A stretch of DNA of 5,547 bases from NCBI GenBank assembly GCA_026648125.1, contig JAPKGD010000155.1, positions 1-5,547 on the forward strand, written 5' to 3'. How positions within the stretch are numbered: the first letter of the stretch is position 1; every line of letters starts with the position of its first letter. This stretch comes from Bdellovibrionales bacterium (GTDB taxonomy: Bacteria; Bdellovibrionota; Bdellovibrionia; Bdellovibrionales; UBA1609). Positions 1 through 5,545 of the stretch are shown in pieces. The notes under the pieces are model-generated. The model had not been told where the DNA came from, searched no databases, and worked only from the letters and a program-made list of their open reading frames with translations. A program made the position numbers and the translations under genes.

Positions 1-902
1 TAGAAGTCGAAACCCCCGTGCTTCAACCTCTTTATGGCGGAGCTGCGGCTCATCCCTTTGTTACTCATCATCGCGCTTTGGATATGAAACTTTACCTCAA
101 GGTTTCTCCCGAGCTTTATTTAAAGCGTTTGGTGGTTGGTGGATTTGAGAAGGTTTACGAAGTTTCTAAAAACTTTCGTAACGAAGGAATTGATCGAAGC
201 CACAATCCTGAATTCACCATGCTTGAGTGGTATGAGGCCTATACCGATTACGAATACCAGATGAAGCAGTTTGAAGACCTGGTTTCACATGTCTGCATAA
301 AGGTGAAGGGTTCTACTAAAATCACTTATCAAGACAAAGAACTCGATTTCACCACGCCATGGCGCCGACTCAGTGTTTATGATGGCATTAAGGAGTACGG
401 CGGTTTTGATGTGACAAAGATGACTGAGGACGAGCTCTTTAAAAAAGTCAAAGAGATCGGCTCCAATCTTGAAAAGCCGCTCTCTCACGGTGAAATGGTG
501 ATGGAGGCTTTTGATCTCACGGTTGAACATCATCTTTGGAACCCGACGTTTATTGTGGATTTTCCAGTGGAGATATCTCCACTCACCAAAAAGCATCGAA
601 GCAAAAAGGGTTTGGTTGAGAGATTTGAACCCATTTGCGCAGGGATGGAAATTGGCAACGCCTACACAGAGTTGAACGATCCCGAAGACCAGCGCTCGCG
701 CCTTGAAGAGCAAGAAAAGAAGCGAGTCATCGACGAAGAAGCTCACCCCATGGACGAAGATTTTGTTCATGCGATTGAAGTGGGAATGCCTCCAACGGGT
801 GGTGTGGGTATTGGTATTGATCGCATTGTGATTTTGCTGACCGATCAACCCAGCATTCGCGATATTTTGTTGTTCCCGACGATGAAGCCACACAAAGGCT
901 AA
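1..902 (+). CDS. lysS: Lysyl-tRNA synthetase, class II, C-terminal part (5' end outside window)
   Basis: This enzyme charges tRNA-Lys with lysine using ATP, in the cytoplasm. The frame is open from the left edge (first full codon at 3). The GTG at 18 is not the start, because the codons before it already encode the end of class II motif 1 (EVETP), followed by the LysRS hallmark GGAAAHPFVTHH. Motif 2 follows (FEKVYEV, then FRNEG; the ATP-binding Arg is in FRNE at 174-185), then HNPEFTMLEWYEAY. EIGNAYTELNDP carries the lysine- and metal-binding acidic residues. Motif 3 is GVGIGIDR at 801-824, followed by the typical RDILLFP ending. About 300 residues are present; full bacterial LysRS is near 500, so the N-terminal anticodon-binding OB domain is missing only because of the window edge. 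All catalytic motifs look intact. It is probably cotranscribed with the lipoprotein gene four bases downstream. The family assignment is secure. Confidence 0.97.
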   Translation, partial: EVETPVLQPLYGGAAAHPFVTHHRALDMKLYLKVSPELYLKRLVVGGFEKVYEVSKNFRNEGIDRSHNPEFTMLEWYEAYTDYEYQMKQFEDLVSHVCIKVKGSTKITYQDKELDFTTPWRRLSVYDGIKEYGGFDVTKMTEDELFKKVKEIGSNLEKPLSHGEMVMEAFDLTVEHHLWNPTFIVDFPVEISPLTKKHRSKKGLVERFEPICAGMEIGNAYTELNDPEDQRSRLEEQEKKRVIDEEAHPMDEDFVHAIEVGMPPTGGVGIGIDRIVILLTDQPSIRDILLFPTMKPHKG

Positions 903-906
903 AACC

Positions 907-1833
907 ATGAAGTTCGCTTTGCGCTCAATTGCTCTCGTTCTCACTTTGTTGACCTTAGCGTGCCAGACCACGCCAACCAAGGTGCAGGAGCAGGCGGAGC
1001 CCAATTGGTCGTTACTTCAAAAAAATGCCGTTGAACCTATCGAAATAGATGAGCGAACGGTCTTGGTGGATGCGCGCTCGGCTTTTGATTATTCGCTCTC
1101 ACATATTCCGAGTGCGATCAATTTGCCGTGGGAAGAATTTGCCCAACCTAAAAATCGAGCACCGGGTTTGGTGACGGCCGATGTTGGCGGTCTGATCAAG
1201 CAATTAGCTCTTAAGGGACTTTCTCCTGAAGTTCGAGTCATTGTGGTTGGAAACGGTCTTAAGGGGCAAGGTGAAGAGGGAAGGGTGGCTTGGTCACTTC
1301 TTCATCTCGGATTTCGTGATGTTCAAGTGGCGAACATTGAGCAGTTTCATTTTGGTTGGACTCAAGTTGAGGCGCCGCCTCGAGAGAACCGGCCCGAGTG
1401 GCAGGCCAATGTGCGATCGCAAATGGTGGCGGGCAAAGATGAGGTGATGAGAATCGCCACGCAGAAACTTGGCCCCGGAGAGAGGCTGAGTGCGCGAATT
1501 CTCGATGTGCGCTCACGGCAAGAATACTTTGCCAAAACGCCAAAGGGTGAAGGTTATGTGACACCTGACCTCAATGCCATTCACATTCCGTGGGAGCAAT
1601 TCTTTACCAACGAGGGTCGACCTAAGCGGGATATGAAAAACCAATTGCTCTCAATGGGGTGGCAACCGAACGATCGCATTGTGGTCATTAGCAACAAGGG
1701 GCTTCGCTCAGGGGCTGTGGCCTTTTCACTGATGAGCATCGGATTTCGTAATGTGGCCAACGCCACGGGTGGCTATGTGGAACTCACCACCCACAAAAAG
1801 AAGGGCCCAAAGCTCCGCCCCCTCGGCAAATAA
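907..1833 (+). CDS. Lipoprotein with two rhodanese-like domains, catalytic cysteines absent
   Basis: A 308-residue exported lipoprotein. Residues 1-18 form a signal peptide (K2, R6, then a hydrophobic core) ending in LLTLAC, so C19 is the likely lipidated residue. TLAC is an acceptable but not ideal lipobox. Domain 1 (about 51-152) has the rhodanese features LVDARSAFDY and HIPSAINLPW, and a loop at 113-120 (VVGNGLKG) where an active enzyme would have Cys. Domain 2 (about 163-292) has ILDVRSRQEY, HIPWEQF and VVISNKGLRSG, with Ser262 at the usual Cys position. C19 is the only cysteine in the protein, so persulfide chemistry of the normal kind is ruled out. The likely role is a binding or scaffold fold in the periplasm (inference). 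The tail is basic (HKKKGPKLRPLGK). The start follows lysS by four bases, with a modest AAAGG at 894-898 eight bases upstream, suggesting operon membership and possible translational coupling. Confidence 0.88.
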   Translation: MKFALRSIALVLTLLTLACQTTPTKVQEQAEPNWSLLQKNAVEPIEIDERTVLVDARSAFDYSLSHIPSAINLPWEEFAQPKNRAPGLVTADVGGLIKQLALKGLSPEVRVIVVGNGLKGQGEEGRVAWSLLHLGFRDVQVANIEQFHFGWTQVEAPPRENRPEWQANVRSQMVAGKDEVMRIATQKLGPGERLSARILDVRSRQEYFAKTPKGEGYVTPDLNAIHIPWEQFFTNEGRPKRDMKNQLLSMGWQPNDRIVVISNKGLRSGAVAFSLMSIGFRNVANATGGYVELTTHKKKGPKLRPLGK

Positions 1834-1905
1834 AAGGTACCTGGTTGTTTTTTGGCCCGCAGTGCATCGAAACGAAGATGCGATCGTGTCTTGCGACGTG
1901 GTGGC

Positions 1906-1946
1906 AATGCCCCTTAAAAGCGGCGGTGAGCCAAGCCGGTGGCATT
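1906..1946 (+). terminator. Possible stem-loop terminator of the lysS-lipoprotein transcript
   Basis: AATGCC at 1906-1911 pairs with GGCATT at 1941-1946. Inside it, CGGC at 1921-1924 pairs with GCCG at 1935-1938. The 3' arm runs into TTTT (1945-1948). The outer and inner stems are separated by an unpaired AT-rich segment, and the U-tract is short, so this is a weak intrinsic terminator at best. It could instead be an operator-like dyad for the gene downstream. Confidence 0.25.
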
Positions 1947-2030
1947 TTCCAGTGCGGTGTCGCTTTGCGACCGAGGGATTAAATGATGGTCAGTTTGGCT
2001 CTGGGATGGGGCTTGGTCGGAAGACCCAAG

Positions 2031-2060
2031 TTCACCTGGTAATCCCGACAATTCTATTAA
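2031..2060 (+). promoter_or_regulatory. Weak sigma-70 type promoter candidate
   Basis: TTCACC at 2031-2036 (4 of 6 to TTGACA) and TATTAA at 2055-2060 (4 of 6 to TATAAT) are separated by 18 bases and lie in the most AT-rich part of the intergenic region, about 105 bases before the large gene. The match is mediocre. It is listed as the alternative to the better sigma-54 candidate just downstream. Confidence 0.2.
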
Positions 2061-2099
2061 ATTTCATAAGTTAGAGAATCTTTGCGGGGCCACCTTGGC

Positions 2100-2116
2100 C
2101 TGGACCGGATGTTGCA
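2100..2116 (+). promoter_or_regulatory. Sigma-54 (RpoN) -24/-12 promoter candidate
   Basis: The sequence CTGGACCGGATGTTGCA matches the RpoN consensus YTGGCACGrNNNTTGCW at 11 of 13 defined positions. The invariant GG (2102-2103) and GC (2114-2115) are exactly 10 bases apart, and the -12 element TTGCA is perfect. The two mismatches are the CA of TGGCAC (here AC). Transcription would begin near 2127, giving a leader of about 38 bases before the ATG at 2165, which contains the ribosome binding site. If real, the large exported protein needs an AAA+ enhancer-binding activator. Neither rpoN nor such an activator is in the window. Confidence 0.5.
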
Positions 2117-2150
2117 GTTTGCCCGAGCTCAACAAAAAGTTACCCATTGC

Positions 2151-2156
2151 AGGGAG
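2151..2156 (+). promoter_or_regulatory. Ribosome binding site of the large exported-protein gene
   Basis: AGGGAG lies eight bases before the ATG at 2165, a good Shine-Dalgarno match at standard spacing. It fixes the start, because the residues that follow directly form a signal peptide. Confidence 0.75.
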
Positions 2157-2164
2157 TTTAAGAA

Positions 2165-5100
2165 ATGCAATTTTCTGGCAAATTTAATCTGGTGATTTTA
2201 CTGACGGTGAGCTTAGTGGGCTCCTCCCTAAATGCAGACGCTCCAGATTTAAGTAGCGAGCGCGGTCGGTTTAATTACGTGGCTAAAAGCCAGCTCGCTC
2301 GGTCGCCGGAAAAGGCCCAGCAAGCCATGTATGTATTTGGAAAGCTCGCCCAGGCGAATGAATCTTACAAAAAGTACATCGCAGATATGCCGCCGCATTT
2401 AGTGTCAGATTCTGTAAGTAGTGCAGCTGGATATGAGCGATATATGGGTGGAAGGATGGCGTATGCTCAAAGTGAGATCGAGGGGCCTTCAGTGGCAATC
2501 GACGTTCTTGAAGCGGGAGTGGCGGCTTTTGGTGGGCCAATTGGCGTTGGGGTCGCTTTTGGATCCTTCACTGCGCGGCGATTGGGGCGATGGGATATTG
2601 AGGAAAAGCTTAAGAGGCAAGATCCAAACTCTGCATCTGCGATGCTTGATCTCGCTGACGAACTTGTTCGTACTGGAGACCCAAAGGATCAAGTGATGGG
2701 GCGAATGATTCGGCAGGAGGTTGGAGCAATACTTCAACTGCCAGATGACCTAAAAAAGCACCCAGATGTCGTTGTTATGCAGAAAGTTCAAAGATCTGAA
2801 CAGGAGATAAAAGCCTACTTAGAGGAACAAACCAGAGCAGAAGGCGAAAAGCAAAAAGTCCTTTTAGCTGAATTGAAAGACATAAGCGACAGGATGCAGG
2901 CCATTGAGAAAGATAAGGCACTTGCGAAAGAGAAAGAAGATCTCAATCGCGAGTTTCGGCGAAAGATGTCTGACTATCAGGGCAGTGTCTCCATCTTGGC
3001 CTTTGGAATTGAGAATCTGGGCGGAAATCCTGTAGCTGCTGAGGGTGTGCGCCGTCTCGGCGGCGCCGTTTTAAGTGTGATGCAGGCCTCTCACGCGCGT
3101 AAAGAAGGAGAAATTGGCGATATAGCCATGATGGCCACTTGTCTTAACGCCTTTACGGCGATTGCTACAATTTCGAGTTTAGGTCAGCCCAGTGAAGGGC
3201 AAATTATGATGGGTATGATTGCTGAATTGCGGGCTCAGATTAGTGAGCTACGTGAGGTTGTGGTAGAGGGGTTTGCGCGACTGGATAGGACTTTGGCTGA
3301 AAATTTTGAACAAGTCTTCGTTCGTCTCAATGCTATAGAACTTCAAGGCCGAGATATACTTGAGCAGATTGTTGATTTTCGTCGCGATGTAGATTTAAAG
3401 CTCACTGTCATTGACGAAAGATTACAGAAAAGCATGAAGGATGAGCACGCGAAGAAGCTTGAGAAATGCTTTGGCAACGATTTAGAAAAGCCTCGCGCTG
3501 TGCGAAGTGTATCTTTGAATGGATTTGAAGTCTGTTTGCGTGAAGTGAAATATCGCGCGTTGCAATCGGGAGGCTGGACCGCTTCTGAGCTCAGGAGTAA
3601 GGGTGATTTCAACAAATTTAGAATGGTTGATCTAAATAATCCTTATGATGAATTTCTCCCTAACTTTGTTAACTTTCGAAATAGTTTTGTGGATCACTCT
3701 GGCGCCAAGAAAAATATTGGAAAAAAAAGCGACGTACTGATTTTGCCTACAGAACTAGTTAAGCTTTCCCAATTTCGCTCTGAGGTTGCTAATTATCTTA
3801 AACTCCTTGAGCTCTACCCGTATTTTACCCGACAGCTCGCCCGCGATGTGGGGCGAACACCAATCTCTGATCTCGAAAAACTAAATATTAGGGCAAGGGA
3901 TTATCAGCGTTTGTATCAAGGTCTATTGATTGACTCCGGCAAGACGAGTTTGAACATGGATGTTATTGGTGCCATGATCAAAGAATACGCTACACGTGCA
4001 AAGGACTTTGCTTTTGCGGTTGAGCAACGGGCTAAAAATCCCCCAAAGAAAGAAATCAAATACCACCCAGGCCTCGCAGCAAGTGATCAGTCCTACACGG
4101 GACTTCCCCTTCTTGGAGCGACTGCGGCAATTCCCTTGTGTGAAGGGAAATCGGTTTATGGGTTTTCTGCAAAAGCCACTGATGTGGCACTCAACACTGG
4201 AGGCTTCAGCGCATTGCCGCTGAGAAACGGAGGCTTTTTTGGGAGGTTTTCGAAGATCCTTCCGCCGGCAAATTTCAATTCGCTTGTCCCATCTGCTGTG
4301 GCGTTTGCACAAGCTTTTAAATACGGTTTGGTTGAGGCATGCTTTTCTAAGGTGGAGATTACCGATATTAAGAACATGGAGATCTTGGCCCACGGTGACC
4401 GAAAATACGAGCTCCATTACGAAGTGGTGCTAAATATCCTTTACAAGCCAACAGTTGAATTCAAAGGCGGAGAGATAACGGCTCTGAAAAAACCAGTCAA
4501 AGCGCAAGAAGTGCGACGGCTGACCTTCAAGGGTAGAATCCTTGCAAACAAAGTCAAGGTCCTACCCACAGGAATTGCGGCTTATAGTGCAGGCTTAGCC
4601 CATGCTCTTTGGTATGGCGCCACAATTGATAACTCCAATTCTCCCGGCCAGATATACTGCAAGCATCCAAAAACCGCGTCGTATTGTAGTTTAAAGGTCA
4701 AAGGCATCGTTGAGGATCTCAATAAGGGAGCTGGGTATGCAATCACTGATGATCAATCGGTTAAAAATAACCTGCAGAAGTGGAATAGTGAAATCACTCG
4801 GATGATTAAAACTCAACACTTTTCTCAAGATCCCGATGGAGGTTTCCGTCATTGGGAGCGCCTACAAGATACCGAGCTCAAAGCCATGGGGCGGGTAGAA
4901 GAGCCCCTTAGCTACTTAACTAAGATGACTTTTGTTTCTTTGGCTTCTGAATTTGACAAGTTATTCTTTGATGCTTTGGTGGGAGATAGTGGCCTCTTTC
5001 TGAGTGGGGAGCAAATCGCGCGTATGGTCTTCGAAAAAGGTGAGTCTGCTGATTCAATATCCAAAAAAATTGACGAGCGGGCTAGGGCCTTGGGTCAAAA

Positions 5101-5218
5101 ATATCAGACATTGAATGAGAACAAGAAGCGGTTAAGCAAAGTCTTCGGAGTCCAAGATCTCTTAACCCCAATTATTGGCCAACTTGAAGGTGAGATCGAT
5201 CGCTTACAGCGGCGATAA
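2165..5218 (+). CDS. Large exported coiled-coil protein of unknown function (1017 residues)
   Basis: I do not recognise the family. Residues 1-24 form a signal peptide (K6, a hydrophobic core at 7-22, cleavage likely after LNA24), and no lipobox is present, so the protein is periplasmic or secreted. A glycine-rich hydrophobic segment lies at about 112-136 (AAFGGPIGVGVAFG). A charged coiled coil follows at 206-270, then a second hydrophobic stretch at 317-341 (IAMMATCLNAFTAIATISS). A long heptad-patterned helix occupies 349-435 (AELRAQISELREVV, ARLDRTLAENFEQV). Residues 436-960 look mixed or beta-rich, and a last helical segment lies at 965-1015. Cysteines are at 326, 435, 457, 659, 726, 832 and 841; the last six could form three local disulfides. 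It reads as a single-gene unit: 331 bases of upstream space, a good RBS, TAA followed at once by in-frame TAG, then a hairpin. Helix-hydrophobic-helix order allows a membrane-inserting or pore-forming protein, but this is inference only. The gene call is secure. Confidence 0.9.
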   Translation: MQFSGKFNLVILLTVSLVGSSLNADAPDLSSERGRFNYVAKSQLARSPEKAQQAMYVFGKLAQANESYKKYIADMPPHLVSDSVSSAAGYERYMGGRMAYAQSEIEGPSVAIDVLEAGVAAFGGPIGVGVAFGSFTARRLGRWDIEEKLKRQDPNSASAMLDLADELVRTGDPKDQVMGRMIRQEVGAILQLPDDLKKHPDVVVMQKVQRSEQEIKAYLEEQTRAEGEKQKVLLAELKDISDRMQAIEKDKALAKEKEDLNREFRRKMSDYQGSVSILAFGIENLGGNPVAAEGVRRLGGAVLSVMQASHARKEGEIGDIAMMATCLNAFTAIATISSLGQPSEGQIMMGMIAELRAQISELREVVVEGFARLDRTLAENFEQVFVRLNAIELQGRDILEQIVDFRRDVDLKLTVIDERLQKSMKDEHAKKLEKCFGNDLEKPRAVRSVSLNGFEVCLREVKYRALQSGGWTASELRSKGDFNKFRMVDLNNPYDEFLPNFVNFRNSFVDHSGAKKNIGKKSDVLILPTELVKLSQFRSEVANYLKLLELYPYFTRQLARDVGRTPISDLEKLNIRARDYQRLYQGLLIDSGKTSLNMDVIGAMIKEYATRAKDFAFAVEQRAKNPPKKEIKYHPGLAASDQSYTGLPLLGATAAIPLCEGKSVYGFSAKATDVALNTGGFSALPLRNGGFFGRFSKILPPANFNSLVPSAVAFAQAFKYGLVEACFSKVEITDIKNMEILAHGDRKYELHYEVVLNILYKPTVEFKGGEITALKKPVKAQEVRRLTFKGRILANKVKVLPTGIAAYSAGLAHALWYGATIDNSNSPGQIYCKHPKTASYCSLKVKGIVEDLNKGAGYAITDDQSVKNNLQKWNSEITRMIKTQHFSQDPDGGFRHWERLQDTELKAMGRVEEPLSYLTKMTFVSLASEFDKLFFDALVGDSGLFLSGEQIARMVFEKGESADSISKKIDERARALGQKYQTLNENKKRLSKVFGVQDLLTPIIGQLEGEIDRLQRR

Positions 5219-5221
5219 TAG

Positions 5222-5497
5222 CTATTGAACCAGCCCTAAAACGTCACCGCTGACCAGAATTCTGGCAGCGGGGGCGGGGGTAAGGCATCGAAATCCCAAA
5301 CCTTTTTGGAGCTCAGGGCGGGCATAATCCTTGCTCCTGAAAAGCTCCATGGCGCGAGATAAACGACCCCTCAATTCGAACGAGTCATCAGCTATGAGTT
5401 GGGCACCCTTTGCCATAGGCCTAAGCTCATTTTTGAGCATGGGGGTCGCCGGTGTCGTGCAAGACAAAGAAGTGAAATCCTCTCCGCAAACGATCAT
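5222..5497 (-). CDS. Small reading frame with an FGE/SUMF1-like C-terminus, possibly a gene remnant
   Basis: A 91-residue frame converges on the large gene; the two stop codons are three bases apart. Its second half resembles the end of formylglycine-generating-enzyme (sulfatase-modifying factor) domains. MAKGAQLIADDSFELR sits where the family has RVxRGGSW...LR, and ARPELQKGLGFRCL carries the typical closing GFRC, followed by about 20 extra residues. Codon choice is gene-like, with many G-first codons. Against an intact gene: the real domain is about 250 residues, the GGSW core reads GAQL, no NVWEW motif is seen upstream, and an in-frame TGA lies at 5516-5518. The ATG at 5497 has no good ribosome binding site. 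It could be the decayed tail of an FGE-family gene, a short real gene, or a chance likeness. It cannot easily coexist with the plus-strand frame at 5331-5534. Confidence 0.35.
   Translation of the reverse strand: MIVCGEDFTSLSCTTPATPMLKNELRPMAKGAQLIADDSFELRGRLSRAMELFRSKDYARPELQKGLGFRCLTPAPAARILVSGDVLGLVQ
5247..5271. terminator. Strong GC-rich hairpin just after the large gene
   Basis: CCGCTG (5247-5252) pairs with CAGCGG (5266-5271). After a single bulged A (5253), CCAG pairs with CTGG around an AATT loop, so the core CCAGAATTCTGG (5254-5265) is a perfect 12-base palindrome. It begins 28 bases after the TAA at 5216-5218. No U-tract follows on the plus strand (a G-rich run does). On the minus strand a TTTT occurs five bases beyond the stem. 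It is therefore not a textbook intrinsic terminator for the large gene. It may stabilise the 3' end, assist Rho-type termination, or act weakly on antisense transcripts. Confidence 0.45.
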
Positions 5498-5534
5498 TAA
5501 ACCCGCACAAAAGACTCAAATAGGCCAAAAGTAA
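5331..5534 (+). CDS. Possible small single-span membrane protein
   Basis: This frame encodes 67 residues from a TTG at 5331, or 61 from the ATG at 5349. It has a basic N-terminus (MARDKR), one hydrophobic stretch (SWAPFAIGLSSFLSMGVAGVV) long enough to cross a membrane, and a polar lysine- and glutamine-rich tail. I recognise no family. The TTG start has an AGGGCGGG about eight bases upstream, which pairs only partly with the ribosome. The ATG has no evident site and sits in the right arm of a 7-bp inverted repeat (TGGAGCT 5307-5313 / AGCTCCA 5343-5349). In its favour, it points the same way as all secure genes, and a Shine-Dalgarno-like GGGGAG follows its stop as if another gene begins beyond the edge. 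It overlaps the minus-strand frame at 5222-5497, and probably only one of the two is expressed. Confidence 0.33.
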   Translation: MLLKSSMARDKRPLNSNESSAMSWAPFAIGLSSFLSMGVAGVVQDKEVKSSPQTIIKPAQKTQIGQK

Positions 5535-5537
5535 ATT

Positions 5538-5545
5538 GGGGAGAG
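5538..5545 (+). promoter_or_regulatory. Shine-Dalgarno-like sequence for a gene beyond the right edge
   Basis: GGGGAGAG begins four bases after the TAA at 5532-5534 and just before the window ends. It is a good ribosome binding site match with room for a start codon a few bases outside. If so, a plus-strand gene continues to the right, probably with the small frame before it. Confidence 0.3.

Larger units (their letters stand above)
1834..2164. other. 331-base intergenic region with regulatory signals
   Basis: I see no convincing gene here. A plus-strand frame stays open through most of it (to 2074), but it begins inside the lipoprotein gene in another frame, has no ribosome binding site and resembles nothing I know. 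The stretch contains a T6 run at 1848-1853 without a clear hairpin before it. It also has a nested dyad at 1906-1946, a perfect 5-bp stem with 3-base loop at 1959-1971, and two copies of GTGTC plus TTGCGAC (1886-1897 and 1957-1971). An AT-rich block (about 2046-2080) is followed by a sigma-54 type promoter candidate at 2100-2116. Most likely it carries the end of the lysS transcript and the control region of the large downstream gene. Confidence 0.6.

Noticed and set aside
18..20. GTG as the start of lysS
   Set aside because: Conserved class II motif 1 residues (EVETP) are encoded in frame before it, so the gene continues past the left edge.
285..1004. A 239-codon open frame on the minus strand opposite lysS
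   Set aside because: The plus strand here encodes unmistakable LysRS motifs. The antisense protein is rich in His, Phe and Leu runs, resembles no family and is a shadow of lysS codon bias.
1847..1853. T-run shortly after the lipoprotein stop codon, considered as an intrinsic terminator
   Set aside because: No stable GC-rich hairpin directly precedes it. AGGTACCT upstream is a palindrome without a loop.
1751..2074. A 107-codon plus-strand frame starting inside the lipoprotein gene
   Set aside because: It starts in a different frame within a supported gene, lacks a ribosome binding site and shows no known motif. Retained only as a note on the intergenic stretch.
4205..4240. TTCAGCG/CGCTGAG-type stem followed by six Ts, resembling an internal terminator
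   Set aside because: The T-run starts about ten bases after the stem rather than directly behind it, and the site is in the middle of an intact reading frame.
3923..4417. A 164-codon minus-strand frame inside the large exported-protein gene
   Set aside because: It lies wholly within a continuous 1017-codon frame that has a signal peptide and RBS. Its composition (many Cys, Arg, Ser) is typical of antisense shadows.
2165..5218. Calling the large protein a toxin, phage tape-measure or chemoreceptor on the basis of its coiled coils
   Set aside because: Heptad patterns alone are not diagnostic. The signal peptide argues against a tape-measure protein, and no methyl-accepting hairpin signature or toxin motif is visible.
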